Part shown: piece after piece, positions 25,197 through 37,773 of the stretch
How the letters are laid out: every line of letters starts with the position of its first letter
Numbering within the stretch: position 1 is the first letter of the stretch
Assembly: GCA_945859605.1 (NCBI GenBank)
Contig: OX243815.1
Location: 27,656,774 to 27,720,773, forward strand
Origin: Lumbricus rubellus
Taxonomy: Eukaryota > Annelida > Clitellata > Crassiclitellata > Lumbricidae
Length of the DNA stretch: 64,000 nucleotides
Direction: 5' to 3'
Notes under the pieces: model-generated
Told to the model about the DNA's origin: nothing
What the model saw: the letters and a program-made list of their open reading frames with translations, nothing else
Database searches by the model: none
Position numbers and translations under genes: made by a program

Positions 25197-25582
25197 CAAG
25201 TTATAACACCATTAAGTTATAACACCATTAAGTTATAACACCATTAAGTCATAACACCATTAAGTTATAACACCATCAAGTCGTAACACCATTAAGTTAT
25301 AACACCATCAAGTTATAACACCATTAAGTTATAACACCATCAAGTTATAACACCATCGAGTTATAACACCATCAAGTTATAACACCATCAAGTTATAACA
25401 CCATCAAGTTATAACACCATCAAGTTATAACACCATCAAGTTATAACACCATTAAGTTATAACACCATCAAGTTATAACACCATCAAGTTATAACACCAT
25501 CAAGTTATAACACCATCAAGTTATAACACCATCAAGTTATAACACCATCAAGTTATAACACCATTAAGTTATAACACCATTG
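25197..25582. repeat. 16-bp minisatellite, about 24 copies
   Basis: A tandem array of AAGTTATAACACCATC, with T/C alternation at the penultimate base and a few other changes. The period is uniform. Confidence 0.97.
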
Positions 25583-25813
25583 CATTTCTATCCATAAAGC
25601 TACAATGGTCATAATAAAATTGAGGTGCAAACTTCTACAAAAATGATGAGGTAGTGCCAACTACAGATCAAGGGTTTAAAATGGTTTAATGTTTGTGTAC
25701 GTTTTGAATGGACAAACCAAAGTACAATTCTCTAAAGGGATTTTTCATGCCCATAATAATTAATCAATTATATTGTAATTTAAGCAATTTTAATTAGGTA
25801 AATATTAAAATCG

Positions 25814-25816
<3 letters not shown>

Positions 25817-25852
<36 letters not shown>

Positions 25853-25853
25853 G
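25817..25853. repeat. (CA)n microsatellite
   Basis: A run of about 15 CA units with one interruption. Confidence 0.9.
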
Positions 25854-26585
25854 TCATCACGAAGATTTTGAAGATAACGATGATGTGTCCAGACTCCTGA
25901 CCCTAAGTTTAAGACCACATCAAGAGGCAGCTGCGGATATTGACAGATCAGAAACTTCAATTTTTATCACTATAATCATCATCAACATCATCAGCTCCTG
26001 ACAAGGCTTCTTTATGGAGATGGGTGTAAACACATGACCTTCATTTTCATAGATCTGTCTAGTGTTAATCCAATACTGGTCAAGTCCTGTCATATCACAG
26101 AGTCGCGGTTTTGGTCATCCAATGTTTCTCCAGCCAGTAAACCTTGCAGGTAGAAGCGCACTGTGTGGGATTCAATAAACTGGCATGAACTTCACATGGT
26201 CAAACAATCCGAGTCTTTGCTAAATGACTTTGTCTAACAGAGTTCTCTGGATACCTCAAGAACTAACTTATGTCTTCATTGCTTTTTTAATATTCCGTGG
26301 TTATGCAATTCCTGCAATTTTCCACAACCATTTCATTTGTGCCGCGAAAAAAATCCTTTTCTCATCATGCACTTTGTTTTGTCTTCACCATCCTAGCTTT
26401 GGCATAATAATGAAGGTAGCAGCACGAACTAATAATTTTTTAACGTAGAAAACCTATTTTACAACTACATCACAATTAGCTATAAGTTTGCACAACAAGC
26501 TCCTAAAATATCTGTGGTTCGGACGGACGAAGAATGTTATCACAGAAAATATTTGAAAGCAGAGGGATTTTGTTAAACTGGAAAT

Positions 26586-28468
26586 CTACTTAGGTTCGGG
26601 AAGTTGAATGTACAGGAGAGTTTTGTTGCATAAGTTCGACTGGCCGATAGTCTTTTTCATATTTCGAAGGACGATCTTTGGCTCAAGACATACTAGCTCA
26701 CACCCGGTGAAATCACGGCGTGAAGAAGACTCCGCAAACTTCAAAATAACTTGAAGTGGGTCAGAAGGTCGGAAAGTTTGTTGCAATCGTTCACCCGTCG
26801 GAAGTTTAACCGCCAATGTTATTCGCTTTTCATCCTGTGGAGGTGTGCTTCTCACTGGAGATGTCCTTTCCTTGCTCTCTTTTGCATTGCTTCCAACTAC
26901 TCCTTTGACAGGTTTTGCCCTTTTCTCAATATTCGCTTTGGCTGGTTTGTCATCACTAGTTCGTTGGCTGAGATTCCCAATCTGCTGTGATTTCTTACTA
27001 AGCGTAGTTTCTCCCGTTGCAGATGCGCCGCCTTTTAAAGAATTTCGAACTTTACTTCTTGTTCCATCTTGTAGGACTGTATTTCCCTGTGGTTTTTCTT
27101 TCCTTCCTTGCACCTTTCTCTCTCTCTCATTCTCTCCAACTTCCTTAGGCTTTCTAACATCTTTGTTTACGACGACATCTCTTTCAGTGACACTTGTCTC
27201 TGCCATATCGTGATCTCTGTCTACATCAGAAATTTCTTTTGGAATTATATTTGGCAACACCCGGAATCGAGCGCTTCCTGGCTTCCTTGGAATAGCCTTG
27301 TCATCTATCTGGTAGAGTCTTTCTAAAAATAGAAACAGAAAAACTCTATCATATGCACACAAAAAATAATTAATTAATTGGCAGTGTTTTTTTATAGAAA
27401 GCTTTACTCATCATTTACGTTTCAAGCAGCTCAACAGCTACGCGAAAGGCTAGGTATGAGGAAGATACTGAGAGCCTCACTAGGACTTTAAAACATGGAG
27501 CATATTCATTGGGCCTTGATATCATTATTCCTCTTCTTCCAGACATCAAGGAACAAAAGTTATTAACTTGTCATCTGTCAGTTGAGGATGACTCCTTGTA
27601 CTCATCCATGTGAAGGCCTGCCACTAAAGCTGTTCAAGTATCATTCAAACTTGCAGAACATCATTTACAGTCTTAGACTAATGAAGAGGTTCTTGTATAC
27701 AAATGTCAAGAGGAATTTGAACATGCATAAATACATACATACATGTATATTGTATACTGCCTAATAATGGCAAACACATACCCCAGTACAAATAACACAT
27801 AATAAGAAATGCATAACTACTTATATGATTGGCTGTGCAGTGTGCCCTGTGTGCAGCATGATGGTTTGCCAGTCTTTAATGCTTTAACGCCAGGTTGCAT
27901 CATGATTTCCTATACACTTCAATACATGCTAATCATTAATGGGTTAAAACAGCTCTGAACACAGGGAACAAGAACTTCGAATGAAGTTAGGCTAGATAGT
28001 ACTTGATATAGAAAGGATGACTTTTCTTGCATGTTAGTGTTTTTATGTTTGTTAACACTTACAAGTAGAGGCTTCTCCAGATCTGAAAGTATGATTGGTC
28101 ATCAAGGATAAACGGTGTAAAAGAGGACATAAAAAAAACTTGGACTAACACTGCAAGCAGTGCTCACTGACTTTGACAAATGACCCGAGAATAACAGAGT
28201 GATCTACTAATTCACAAATTTTCGTACCAATCGTAATAATAACTCCTTGCAAAAGCCATAAAGAATGTAGCCGCCCAACTCAAACTTTGAGTTGCAAAAG
28301 TCAAATGGTAAAGTCTATAGATTCAATCATTCAAAGAAGGTTTGAGAAAGTCTTCCGACCTGAAGTTATGGAAGAACGTCTTGAGGAAGACCGACTGCCA
28401 TCTGGTGGTTGAGGATGAGGAAATCCCGTAGGATGTTCAGAATGACCTCTAGGCAACTCTACATCCAT
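26586..28468 (-). CDS. UBXN10: UBX domain-containing protein 10
   Basis: Two coding exons, 28468-28360 and 27322-26586, join in phase 1 to give 281 residues; the vertebrate protein has 280. UBXN10 is a p97/VCP adaptor that localises to cilia and is needed for ciliogenesis. Residues 1 to about 195 are a low-complexity linker rich in Lys, Arg, Ser and Glu. The C-terminal 80 residues form a UBX fold: 'ITLAVKLPTGERLQQTFRPS', then 'VILKF', 'CELVCLEPKIVLRNMKKTI' and 'LLYIQLPEPK'. The loop that is FPR in most UBX domains and VPR in vertebrate UBXN10 reads EPK here. An acceptor lies 2 bp before the ATG (TTTTTCAG|GA), so a 5' exon exists and was not located. The exon 1 donor CAG|GTCGGA is weak, but phase and length support it. 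Confidence 0.87.
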
Positions 28469-30660
28469 TCCTGAAAAATAATTATATATAATCATTTTGA
28501 TTAAAGACAGCACTTGTGAATTAATGTATTACACATCAAGTGGGTGGAATAGGCACATGCCATGTTTATGAAGCTACTTAAGCATAAAATCACTCATATG
28601 TCAGATGCCTGCAGATACAATTCCATTATATTATAAAAATAAGCTAAGAATAGGTAGGCTATTATAATGGTCAATAATCTGAAGTATGCTTTACAGAAGA
28701 ACCTCATCTGGACTTGTTTACATATAATAATTCCCACAAGTGTATTGGAAACTTAGAACATAAATTTAACATTTCAGCGTGGACCACTTTATTTTTACGC
28801 CAATTAAACCCATCTGCGAGTTGAATGGATAAATATTAACCATCGCTCCATGTTTTACAAGAGAAATGACAATACAGCAGCGATTTATTTTCAGTACCCG
28901 TATTATCAATCTATTATTTCGCGCTAATTTGAAAATGGTCGAAAATGCAAATCATAAAATGAACCATGACGTTAATATATACATTGCTTGCCTTAAATAT
29001 ATGATAGCCACCCACTGAATAAAGAGTGAATTTCATTCGACAAATATACTACTTGTAATCATATCAACTGATGAAAAAATCTGCATTCTGCACCGTTGCT
29101 AAAGAAGCTGTGAAGTACATATCAAAGAGTTCTTGATATAATGACGTAACTCGACGAATTTTGCGATACGAAATAATATATCTTTAGGCCTACCAGGCTA
29201 CCATGGTCAATTCCAGGATAAATATTTGCTAAATTAATCACATAGAAATTACTTATATTAGCTGTTACAGTTAGTTTACACTTTTTGCAAATGTGGGAAT
29301 TCATTCATTATGGAAATTTTTATAGCGCCTGCCATGGTAACTATACTCAGAAGCGCTTCCAACAAAATATATTTATAAGATATTAGAGTCTTTAGTCCAA
29401 AGACTCTAAAATCTTTGTTTATACTGTGGGGACATTATGCTAAATAATTTAAGCCATGCTTTGTGACATAATTAATTTATGATCAATTGACAAGTAACAG
29501 AGCATAAAACAATAGGCCCCTAGGCTATAACATAATTTATGTCAATGATAAATTTAACAAGGGTTTTAAGTGGTTCAGAAGCGTAGGCAACGGCCATCAT
29601 TGACATAGACCTAGGCGCCTATTAGCATGAAGGGCTTTCTTTGGTCAAGCCTATGAAGTTGTGTAGTTTGTGTTAGAACCACTTGATTGATATCAGTCTA
29701 TGCAGTGACCTTGCAGTTTGCTTGAATGTGTTAATTGTGATAATTGAAGCTACTACAGATGACATCCGTTTGAGATAGTAATAATTATTTTAATTAGCTC
29801 CAGCCAATTTGCCTCCGATTACGTCGCTATAGGACTGGACGAGGTGCTTAAACGTAAACAAGAGCGGACAGTCACATATTATAGGCCTAGCCCAGCTAAA
29901 ATTCCCAGCAGACAAAATTATTCATAACAATTATTTATCAAACTGAATAATTTCACAACATGGATAGGGTTTCTTGCAGAGCAATGGCTGACGGAAGTAG
30001 ATAGACCTGAAACCGATTTTGACCTGAGTCACCTGACTTGTAGCTAGGTAGCCTATATTAGAGACTATATATATAGGCCTATCTTTAGCCAATAGATTCT
30101 ACTTTAACCTAATAATTAAGTAGCCTAAGCGTCTGCGAATAAGCTGTTTCGTTCGACTTTGCTTTTTCGTGTGTTGCAGGAATCTAAAATATGGTCTGCA
30201 GTTACAAGTTTTGAGTAGGTAGGACTTTGCAGTTTCATTTTAACTGGAGTAGGCCTAGGCTGCTTTAAGCAGTGCCTAATTAAGTATGATAAGAAGTGCC
30301 TGGGCTGGGTTCAAGTTGTGCTTGCCTAAGAAGTGGCAGGACGACGTCTTCAAGCTCTAGATTTAAGTTAGGCCTAACTTGACAAAATCGCTCATAGGCA
30401 TAGGCCTATATACTCACAGAATGGCCTAGGCCTATATATGGTAAGAAAACGCCCGAATAGCCTACGCAATGCATAGGCTAATTAGCCTAACTTAGGCTTT
30501 TATTTTAATTCTTAATCGCAATCCGAATGCAACGTCCAAAGAGATAGGCCTATAGGCCATAGGCCTATTTGTTTTAAGCTTAATATGCTGGTAATGGGAA
30601 CCATATGCTGCAGTTTTTATTAGGTGCTTAGTCAAAACACTAAAATCGGAGAGCCAGACT
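28469..30660. other. Upstream of UBXN10; no exon identified
   Basis: AT-rich, with a LINE/SINE tail scrap at about 29,315-29,370 (TATAGCGCCTG..CTCAGAAGCGCTTCC) and many TAGGCCTA motifs after 29.5 kb. A UBXN10 5' exon is expected in this stretch, but I could not choose one. Confidence 0.4.
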
Positions 30661-30670
30661 CGGTGAAGTA

Positions 30671-31392
30671 GACCGGACGCGAGTTTCCAAAGGCCTGTGT
30701 GGCCCAGCGCCTGCGATTTCCTATTGGGCAGTAATACTGGAAGAGGCGATTTCCGTAGGGGAGGAGGTTGTCGAGTACAATGTCTGGCTCAATGTCTGGC
30801 CCATCCCTTCGTAGACTATCAACAACACGTGCGTGATCGGCAGGCTCTGACGATTTTTGACGAATTGCAATGTAAAACGTTTAAAATTTCTTACAAATGA
30901 CCCTACGTATGGAGGAACATTTTGCACAGGTAATCTTTAGCGCTCTTTGTCGTTAAATTTAAGCATGGTTATAACATAGAAGACCTATAGTGTTTTTCGC
31001 GTATAGGGTAAGGTTTCGCGTCGTGACGTTCGGTTAGGGTTAGTGTTAGGGTTAGTGTCGTCATTAGATTCTTATGATTTTTGCGTCGTGAGGGTCGGTT
31101 AGGGTTAGTGTTAGGGTTAGTGTCGTCATTAGATTCTTATGATTTTTGCGTCGTGAGGGTCGGTTAGGGTTAGTGTTAGGGTTAGTGTCGTCATTAGATT
31201 CTTGATTTTTGCGTTGGTTGTTTAGCAGTTGTTGGTCAAGCTAATAGCCAACACTACAGCTTCACCAACAACTGCTAACATCAACTACCTTCTCCCCCTA
31301 CGGTCTTCGCCTCTTCCAGTGTTGCTGCCCAATGGGAGGTCGTGGGCGTTGGGCCGTGCAGGCTTTTGGAAACACGCAGACCGGACGGATTC
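30671..31392. mobile_element. Long-TIR element with telomere-like repeats (about 720 bp)
   Basis: Arms of about 100 bp at roughly 30,671-30,775 and 31,285-31,392 are imperfect inverted copies: TTTCCAAAGGCCTG, CTATTGGGCAGTAATACTGG and AAGAGGCGA on the left match the right arm reversed. Inside are three 65-bp tandem units starting at 31,031, 31,096 and 31,161, each with CGGTTAGGGTTAGTGTTAGG. A hairpin TAGCAGTTGTTGGT..ACCAACAACTGCTA lies at about 31,221-31,277. No transposase frame and no clear target duplication. Confidence 0.75.
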
Positions 31393-32099
31393 AATCCCTC
31401 AAGCGTTCCTCCTTTTTAACTGGTGGCCTTTTTTCGTTGTCTCAAAACGACTTTTCTCTTGGTCTAACGCACTGGGAGTAGGCCTACCTCTGATTGGTGC
31501 GCACTTTGAGAGGAGCTATATGAATTTATGGATAGCCTATGTACAAAACAATACAATTAGTCCTAACAGACCTATGTAAATATATGCTTAGGCCATGCTG
31601 CTTAATTGCATGGTCAAGTAGACAGCCGCTATGGATAGTGATGGAAGTTGGGAGTCATTAGACTGTAGGCCTAACGAAAAGGGAAACACATGTACGGTAT
31701 AGGCCTAGGCTACGGAGTTTTAAGTAGACCTTTTCTCATCGTGATTAACCATGCAGCGAGCGGTTATTTCACTCGCTCTGTTCCATGCCGACATCTTCTA
31801 CCAACCGAGTGAAGCCCAAACCAGCATTAGTTGCACACACAGACTTCAGCAGATCTGTGTGGCTCGTCGTTGTGCAGCAAAATTTATGTCGCGTTGTGTG
31901 TTGTTGATATCGTCTGCGCTCTGATAATATTCGCCGACTTTTCGTAACTTTTAAACTTCTCTGCGAAAGTAAAACGTTTGCATAATTTTTATCGATATCA
32001 GAATTGCTGTCCATTTAGTTATTAGTAAATGTTGTTATTCTTACGATTTCGTTGCTAACGTTTTACGCGGTTAACGTTGCAGTCGATCAAGCGAGACGG

Positions 32100-32200
32100 T
32101 GATTAAGGAATTTTCATGCCTCGATGAATAGCGTTATTATTGGCATATTCGTGCTTCTTTTTTGATTCAGTGGATGCCAGTAGCCTAATGCAGACTTGAG
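32100..32200 (+). other. Candidate non-coding first exon of PLEKHG5
   Basis: CAGACTTGAG|GTAAGCACGC is a strong donor at 32,200/32,201. The PLEKHG5 start-codon exon at 41.4 kb has its own acceptor, so an upstream non-coding exon must exist, and this donor is the best plus-strand candidate I saw. The 5' end shown is arbitrary. Confidence 0.4.
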
Positions 32201-33589
32201 GTAAGCACGCTGTTGTCAGTTATCCGAATAAATCAGTTTAAAAGTGCATTTTAGTGTTTTCGTAACGCATTTACATAAGTTGAAGTGCGGCCTTGCGCGG
32301 CATTGGTATGTGTATGGAATTTCTGTAATGTAAGCAATGATGGAGTTGGTTCATCTGTCAGGGTTAGCTTTTTAAAGAAGGCTTGCAAGTGTAAAAACAA
32401 TTGAGCAAGTTTTTCTGTCATTTTGGAATTGTAAAACTTGTAAAAGTACTACGAGGAGATCTCAGCAGGCCTGTATTTACAGCAAATGCTTTTATAGAAC
32501 CATGTATGATACCAGGTAACTAACTAACTGTTATACAGGTCCAATGGTCCATGTCGTATTTCTCCATTTATATATGCTATCCAATTTCTGACCTGCATTG
32601 TAGAATGTTCAAGTTGTATGAAAAAGTCTCATTTGCATTAGAAACCATGGCCTGTGTACTTTTAAGTAGTAGGTTTCTTAAAGCACCCAAAACCTAACTG
32701 TCTAAAGTTAGGCTAGACAGATATTTTATATTTCAGCTCTTGTTAGCAGCTAAGCATTGTCTATGATTTCCAAGTACAAAATCTTCATCATTCCATGTGG
32801 TCCTTTTGGATGAGACATAAACATATTGTTGCCTTATTTCACTTTGCTTTACGTGAACGTGTGGTTATTGTGATTCAGATGTGGTTGTAGAGTTTGAAGT
32901 GTTCTTCGAGTATTTATAATAGATATAATTTATCTTATATATATTATAGATTATGATTCATAAAACTGAATGGGAATTCGACTATCTTTTGGTCAATTCT
33001 CACAACCTTTAACTTTTCCAGATAAGCGTAACTTGTTCCATTTATAACTGGAAGTTTCCCAATCTGAAATCATTTCTACTGGTTGCAAGAGCGTTGATTG
33101 AAACATCATTGTCTGAAGTAGCAGTACATAAATGTCTAGTTGACTGAGTGGTTGTGTGGGACGACAGTGGGACCACTGAGTGGGTAGAAGAGGATTCTTC
33201 AAGGCAACAAAGACTGTTCAAGTAGCAATGAATGTTCTTGACTGTGTAAATTAGTTAGGCATAGGATTGAATTGTTTCCTATGGCGGCGTGGGGTGTGTG
33301 ACAGTAGAGTATGATATGGCGCATGGGATGCCTGGGTTGGGATAGGATATTGAATGGATGGCATAGTTAAGATGGATGATAATTAGGCCTATAGAGTTGG
33401 CAGGACAGGACTGACAGCAGCCCAAGTAGGACCAGTTAAAATAGATTATAACATAAGATAAGAAGAGCACTGATGACTATGTATTAGATGGGATAATATA
33501 CATAATTGGAGCCAATTATATTGTGTGAGAGAATATTTGTATTGAAATGTTCAGGGCTTAACGACACTGTTTCATATCGAAGATGATTA

Positions 33590-33725
33590 GTGTCGGAGGC
33601 AGAGAACAACCTCATACTCGACGTTTATATTGCGACCGAGCCACCCGCTGTAAAGATCCCCGACCGGGAATTGAACCCGGTCCGCCGGCGCGGCGAGCGG
33701 GCTACAACCCACTCGACCACGCATG
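33590..33725 (-). repeat. Second tRNA-derived SINE family
   Basis: The minus strand has GCGTGGTCGAGTGGGTT (A box) and CCGGGTTCAATTCCCGG (B-box stem-loop) spaced as in a tRNA, then a non-tRNA body. The central part is GC-rich and lacks a convincing acceptor stem, so this is a tRNA-derived retroposon and not a working tRNA gene. It differs from the other SINE family in the window. Confidence 0.72.
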
Positions 33726-36189
33726 ATCCTAGGGTAGAACTATGTATAGTGCAGATAAGAATACTGCTAGATAACATAGCATGGAATTTATGAGATTAGT
33801 AAAAGATACTGTCGGATTATGTACATGCATTTCTGAGGTGACTGGTTGTGTCAAGAAATACAGAAAATTTCAAATAATTTGATTAGATTTAATGTGATGA
33901 GGCTTAGTTTAGTACAGTGGCAGTGTGAGAATTGTAGAAAAATATTTGGGGGTCAGCCTATGATCCATGTGGGTTGGGACGTAAAAAGTAGACATTATTA
34001 TGGGGCCTGGGGATCTAAGTAAGACTGGGGGTTGAACCCATCAACCCCACTACAATTCTCACCCTGTTCAGCAGTTAATATGACAAACAAATAGGAAGCT
34101 CAAATATAAATCAGACGAGAAAGTTACTTCAGAAAACTTGTCTACTTGATATATCAGATGAGATTATGAAAGGCAATCAGAGCTGATGATTGATGTTATA
34201 CTTTCAAAGGGAGCATTGTCAGAACTTTTTCAGCTTAATGAACACTACTTCTACTACTTATATTTTACATCTTCTTGAAGCATGATTAAGACAAGGGAAC
34301 CAGAAGAAACTATACACAAAAGGCCCTTTGTTCAGTCAGCAACATTCACAGTACTATTAAATTACAGTTAATGCATTTAAAATGGTACTTTGCTGAGACA
34401 TTCACATTTCATGAACTGTATTATTTAAGAAAAGACCCCAGATGAACTGATAGAAAGATTGTTGGAAACTAAGAGGGACAGAGGCAATGATATTAAAATA
34501 GATTAGATCTTAGGTCCTGTTAGAGCAGCTGATGAAAGGTAGTTTCATGTAAATGCTGCAACATGAAAAGGATTTTGCTTATCAGCCAAGCTCCCCTCGC
34601 CTGCACCTGAGGTTGCTTTAGGCATTCTGTCATGGTCTATATTTATCCCTGGGGACCTGAAGCAAGTATTAAAAGATTTTTAGTCCTGGCCCTTTGACAA
34701 GTGTCACCAGTAGGCTTCATTTCCTGTTAAACAATGAGTAATTGTGTTTGTCTACCCTCGCCCTCCACCCACAGGTTGCAGGCTTTATCCAAAGAAAGGT
34801 AGCATTGATTTATGGCCACACACTCCTTCAAATTTGGGGCATCACAGTTGTATGGGCTTGCTGGCCTGAGACTTGAGAAACCTGTGTTTGGAGATAGGCT
34901 GTGGCTGGCCGTCTGACAATGTTATTGTGATTTGATGAGAGTTCTCTTCATGCATGACATTGGATGAGTCCTATTATGACAGAGTGTGTGCATGATTGCC
35001 TAATAACCTTCTGATAATATAATAAGAGAAGCCTATCAGGTCATAAGACATTGAATTGGAAACTTAGATAATGATCTAGAGAATCTAAAGATATAGATCT
35101 GTCTATATTGGTGTTAGATCAGGCTTTAGAAATGGGGTCAACTTAAAATGAAGTTCAATTCTATAATTTTTGCCAAGCTCAGAGCTAACTTGTCATCTGG
35201 TATCGTAAACTTTCTATTTCTGAAGTTAAGTATGGGGCACCAGCTTGTTTATTAATGCTGCATCCTGTAAGAGGGGTTCCAGAGAGCAATGTGCATTGTG
35301 CAGTTTAGATCCAGGTTGATATGCCAAAGAGACCAGAGCGAGGATATAATACAATTGCTATGGCAGTGGTGGTTTTTCAGTTGAACGTCACTGTGTGATA
35401 ACAAAGATCATTAGCGACACCCTACTCCTTTATCCAGGCTTGGCACTGGCAGAGTCCAACCAGTGGCAGGATTCTCGAGAACCAGAAAACTGGGAAGGCA
35501 GAGAATCGGATGGTGGCAATTCGTGAACTGAAAGTTTCCAACGACGATGTTGGCTGAATGTGTGAAAATTTGGCATATATTGAAACTTTCATTTAGTCTT
35601 TATCTATTTATGGTTCATGAGCCACAAAGAAACTCATATGAGCAGGACACGTTCTGTAACTGAGATGGCTAATTAAGATAAATTGAAATTGTGCAGATCC
35701 TAGTTGACGATGCTGGCCAGGCAAGAATAGATTTAGTGGGTTAATACTATTGTCCTAGTGACTGCTATAAATGACCTATTAGATATAAATTAGATATAAT
35801 TTATAATGATGGCTAAGTTGAGTTATACACGTTGAATATTTAACTGATCAGGTGGGCTTGCAACTGAAATTGATATAGCTCAGGTACATCTGATTCTGTC
35901 TCTGCACTCAAATCAGATAAATGTTACATTGTTGAATTCATTTAATCTGGTTTGCCTTCCTAATTTGTTTAAGTTCTAACTAGGAGGTTTATTGACAAGA
36001 CTAATTGGCTGTAGGACATTATCGGCCCCTGGGCAATGGGCATTAACCCCCCAGGACATTATCCCCTGGACAAAGCCCCTCCTCAATTTTGCATAGGACA
36101 TTATTCTTCACCCTTTGTGCAATTACTCTGTTTCTTCATTTAATTGATAAAGCCTAATTGCCCTGGTTTGTTCGCAGTGTCAATTTGTT
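33726..36189 (+). other. PLEKHG5 intron 1, no feature seen
   Basis: AT-rich unique-looking intronic sequence. No exon or transposon ends recognised. Confidence 0.4.
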
Positions 36190-36196
36190 AATTAAG

Positions 36197-36940
36197 TAAG
36201 TAAGTAAGTATATTCTTTAATGTACCAGCTGCAAAACGCACTCTGGTTTACAAGCACAAAAAACACGACATAAAAAAACAAATACAAGACAAATATGGCA
36301 GCCATCAGCGGCGCCCACTCATATAGCTCAAGCCTATTGATGGTAACGTCACGACAGAAGTCATCCTTAGGCAAAACACCGCTCGAGAAGCACAAGTCAC
36401 CCCATCGTCAAACTCCTACGCGTTGGCTACACGGAGAGTTCAGCCGAAAGTTTCTCGTACCGATTCCCGATGATGGTAGTTTAACAGTATTTTCAGTGTC
36501 TACAGAGCCGAGAAACATTAGTGCGAAGAGCAGCGACGGGCAGCACAACGCTGGAAACGTGGCACTACTGCGGCATGGTTTTCGGTTGCTGGTATATAGT
36601 GAAATCCTTTCTTTTCCCATACACGTGCGTAATCGTTCGGCTATCGATAGCCTAATGATGAAACAATGATGACGAACGTGGAACCCCTTGATGTTCAGCA
36701 TAATGGAATAGTCCAGATGCGAAACACGCATGGCATGTTGAACGTCAAAATTTATTATCAAGTTACCGTCCAAACGCTCACGACACAGATGAAGAAAAGT
36801 CAGAATCTCGACTCTCGACATCAGTAAACATTAGAAAATCCGAACGAAAAGAAGCGAGTTTCGTCTCGGACGTAAAAATCTGCCATAACAACAGAAAGGC
36901 ACGGCGTCGGCCATTTTGGCCAACGACCATAGGCCTAATG
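36197..36940 (-). repeat. Unclassified retroelement-like unit with (TTAC)n tail
   Basis: On the minus strand this begins near GGCCAAAATGGCCGACGCCG and is clearly more GC- and CpG-rich than the intron around it. It ends in ACATTAAAGAATATACTTAC followed by TTAC units. A short 3' microsatellite and GC-rich body suggest a retroposed unit (SINE, LINE end or retrocopy). The 137-codon minus-strand frame here matches no family I know. Confidence 0.5.
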
Positions 36941-37285
36941 CCATATCACTGACAAAACTTGCTAAGTATTGCCATTCAAATGCAAACTAAAAACTTGTTA
37001 GTGTCATTTAGTTATTCATTTCTAATGCAAGAAAGTTGCTAGTGTCATATATATAGGTCCACAATTAAGACTTTTTAATATTGTTTGCCAATTGCCACTT
37101 AAGTTAGAGACTTGCGCATGTCGTTAACATCTAATATTATATTTACGATGAACAAGAGTTGTCAGGAACTTTGGACGACTAGAGTAATAAATGATTAATA
37201 TATTCCTATGGATCTTTTTGGACGTATAGTCTTAATGCCTAGCATACTACTATACACCTTAACACATTCTTATAGATATTTGTGA

Positions 37286-37500
37286 TGTATGTATGTGCAC
37301 TTGTTATAGCGCTCCCTCAAGCTCTCTCTACTCAGAGGCGCTCCCGATGCAGAGCGGACACTGCATCGGAGTTTCACGCCAAAGCGCTGAGCAATTGTAA
37401 GTGAAGGACTTGCCCAAGGTCCTTACGCAGCGATGGTGGATTCGAACCTCGGACCTTCCGGCTCCAAGGCAACGACGCCACCACTAGACCACCGCGCCTT
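37286..37500 (-). repeat. tRNA-derived SINE (copy 4)
   Basis: Full-length minus-strand copy: head GGCGCGGTGGTCTAGTGGTG, B box GGTTCGAATCC, and tail GAGCGCCTCTGAGTAGAGAG to GTGCACATACATAC. Confidence 0.9.
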
Positions 37501-37773
37501 ATAAACCTTAAAATAAAATTCTCACAATATTCAACTAATTTATAATGTAGGCCATCATTGTTGTTGTTGTTGTTGTTGTCATCCAAATCAGACTCGAAAG
37601 TTTAATGCTAGATCATGCTCTTTTGCCTAACTGTACTGTGCTTGCTAGCATTTCACCCACAGTGACATGCAAATTAAATCATCTTTAATTCTTAAATTCG
37701 TGTCTACAAAGTTTTTGAATCCAACCACTGTGCTGCCAAAGAAATGCAGTACAATTGGAGTTTGTTAATAGCC

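Noticed and set aside
28063..28082. A 20-nt microexon on the UBXN10 strand with perfect splice signals (TTTCAG| and |GTAAGTG)
   Set aside because: Including it between the two coding exons shifts the frame and meets a stop, while direct joining gives the expected 281 residues. It could be a rare poison exon.
31769..32014. 81-codon minus-strand frame near the putative PLEKHG5 promoter
   Set aside because: No homology, no splice context; the position suggests promoter or 5' UTR sequence.
33640..33720. A functional tRNA gene
   Set aside because: The boxes are tRNA-like, but the acceptor stem does not pair convincingly and a SINE-type body continues past the 3' end.
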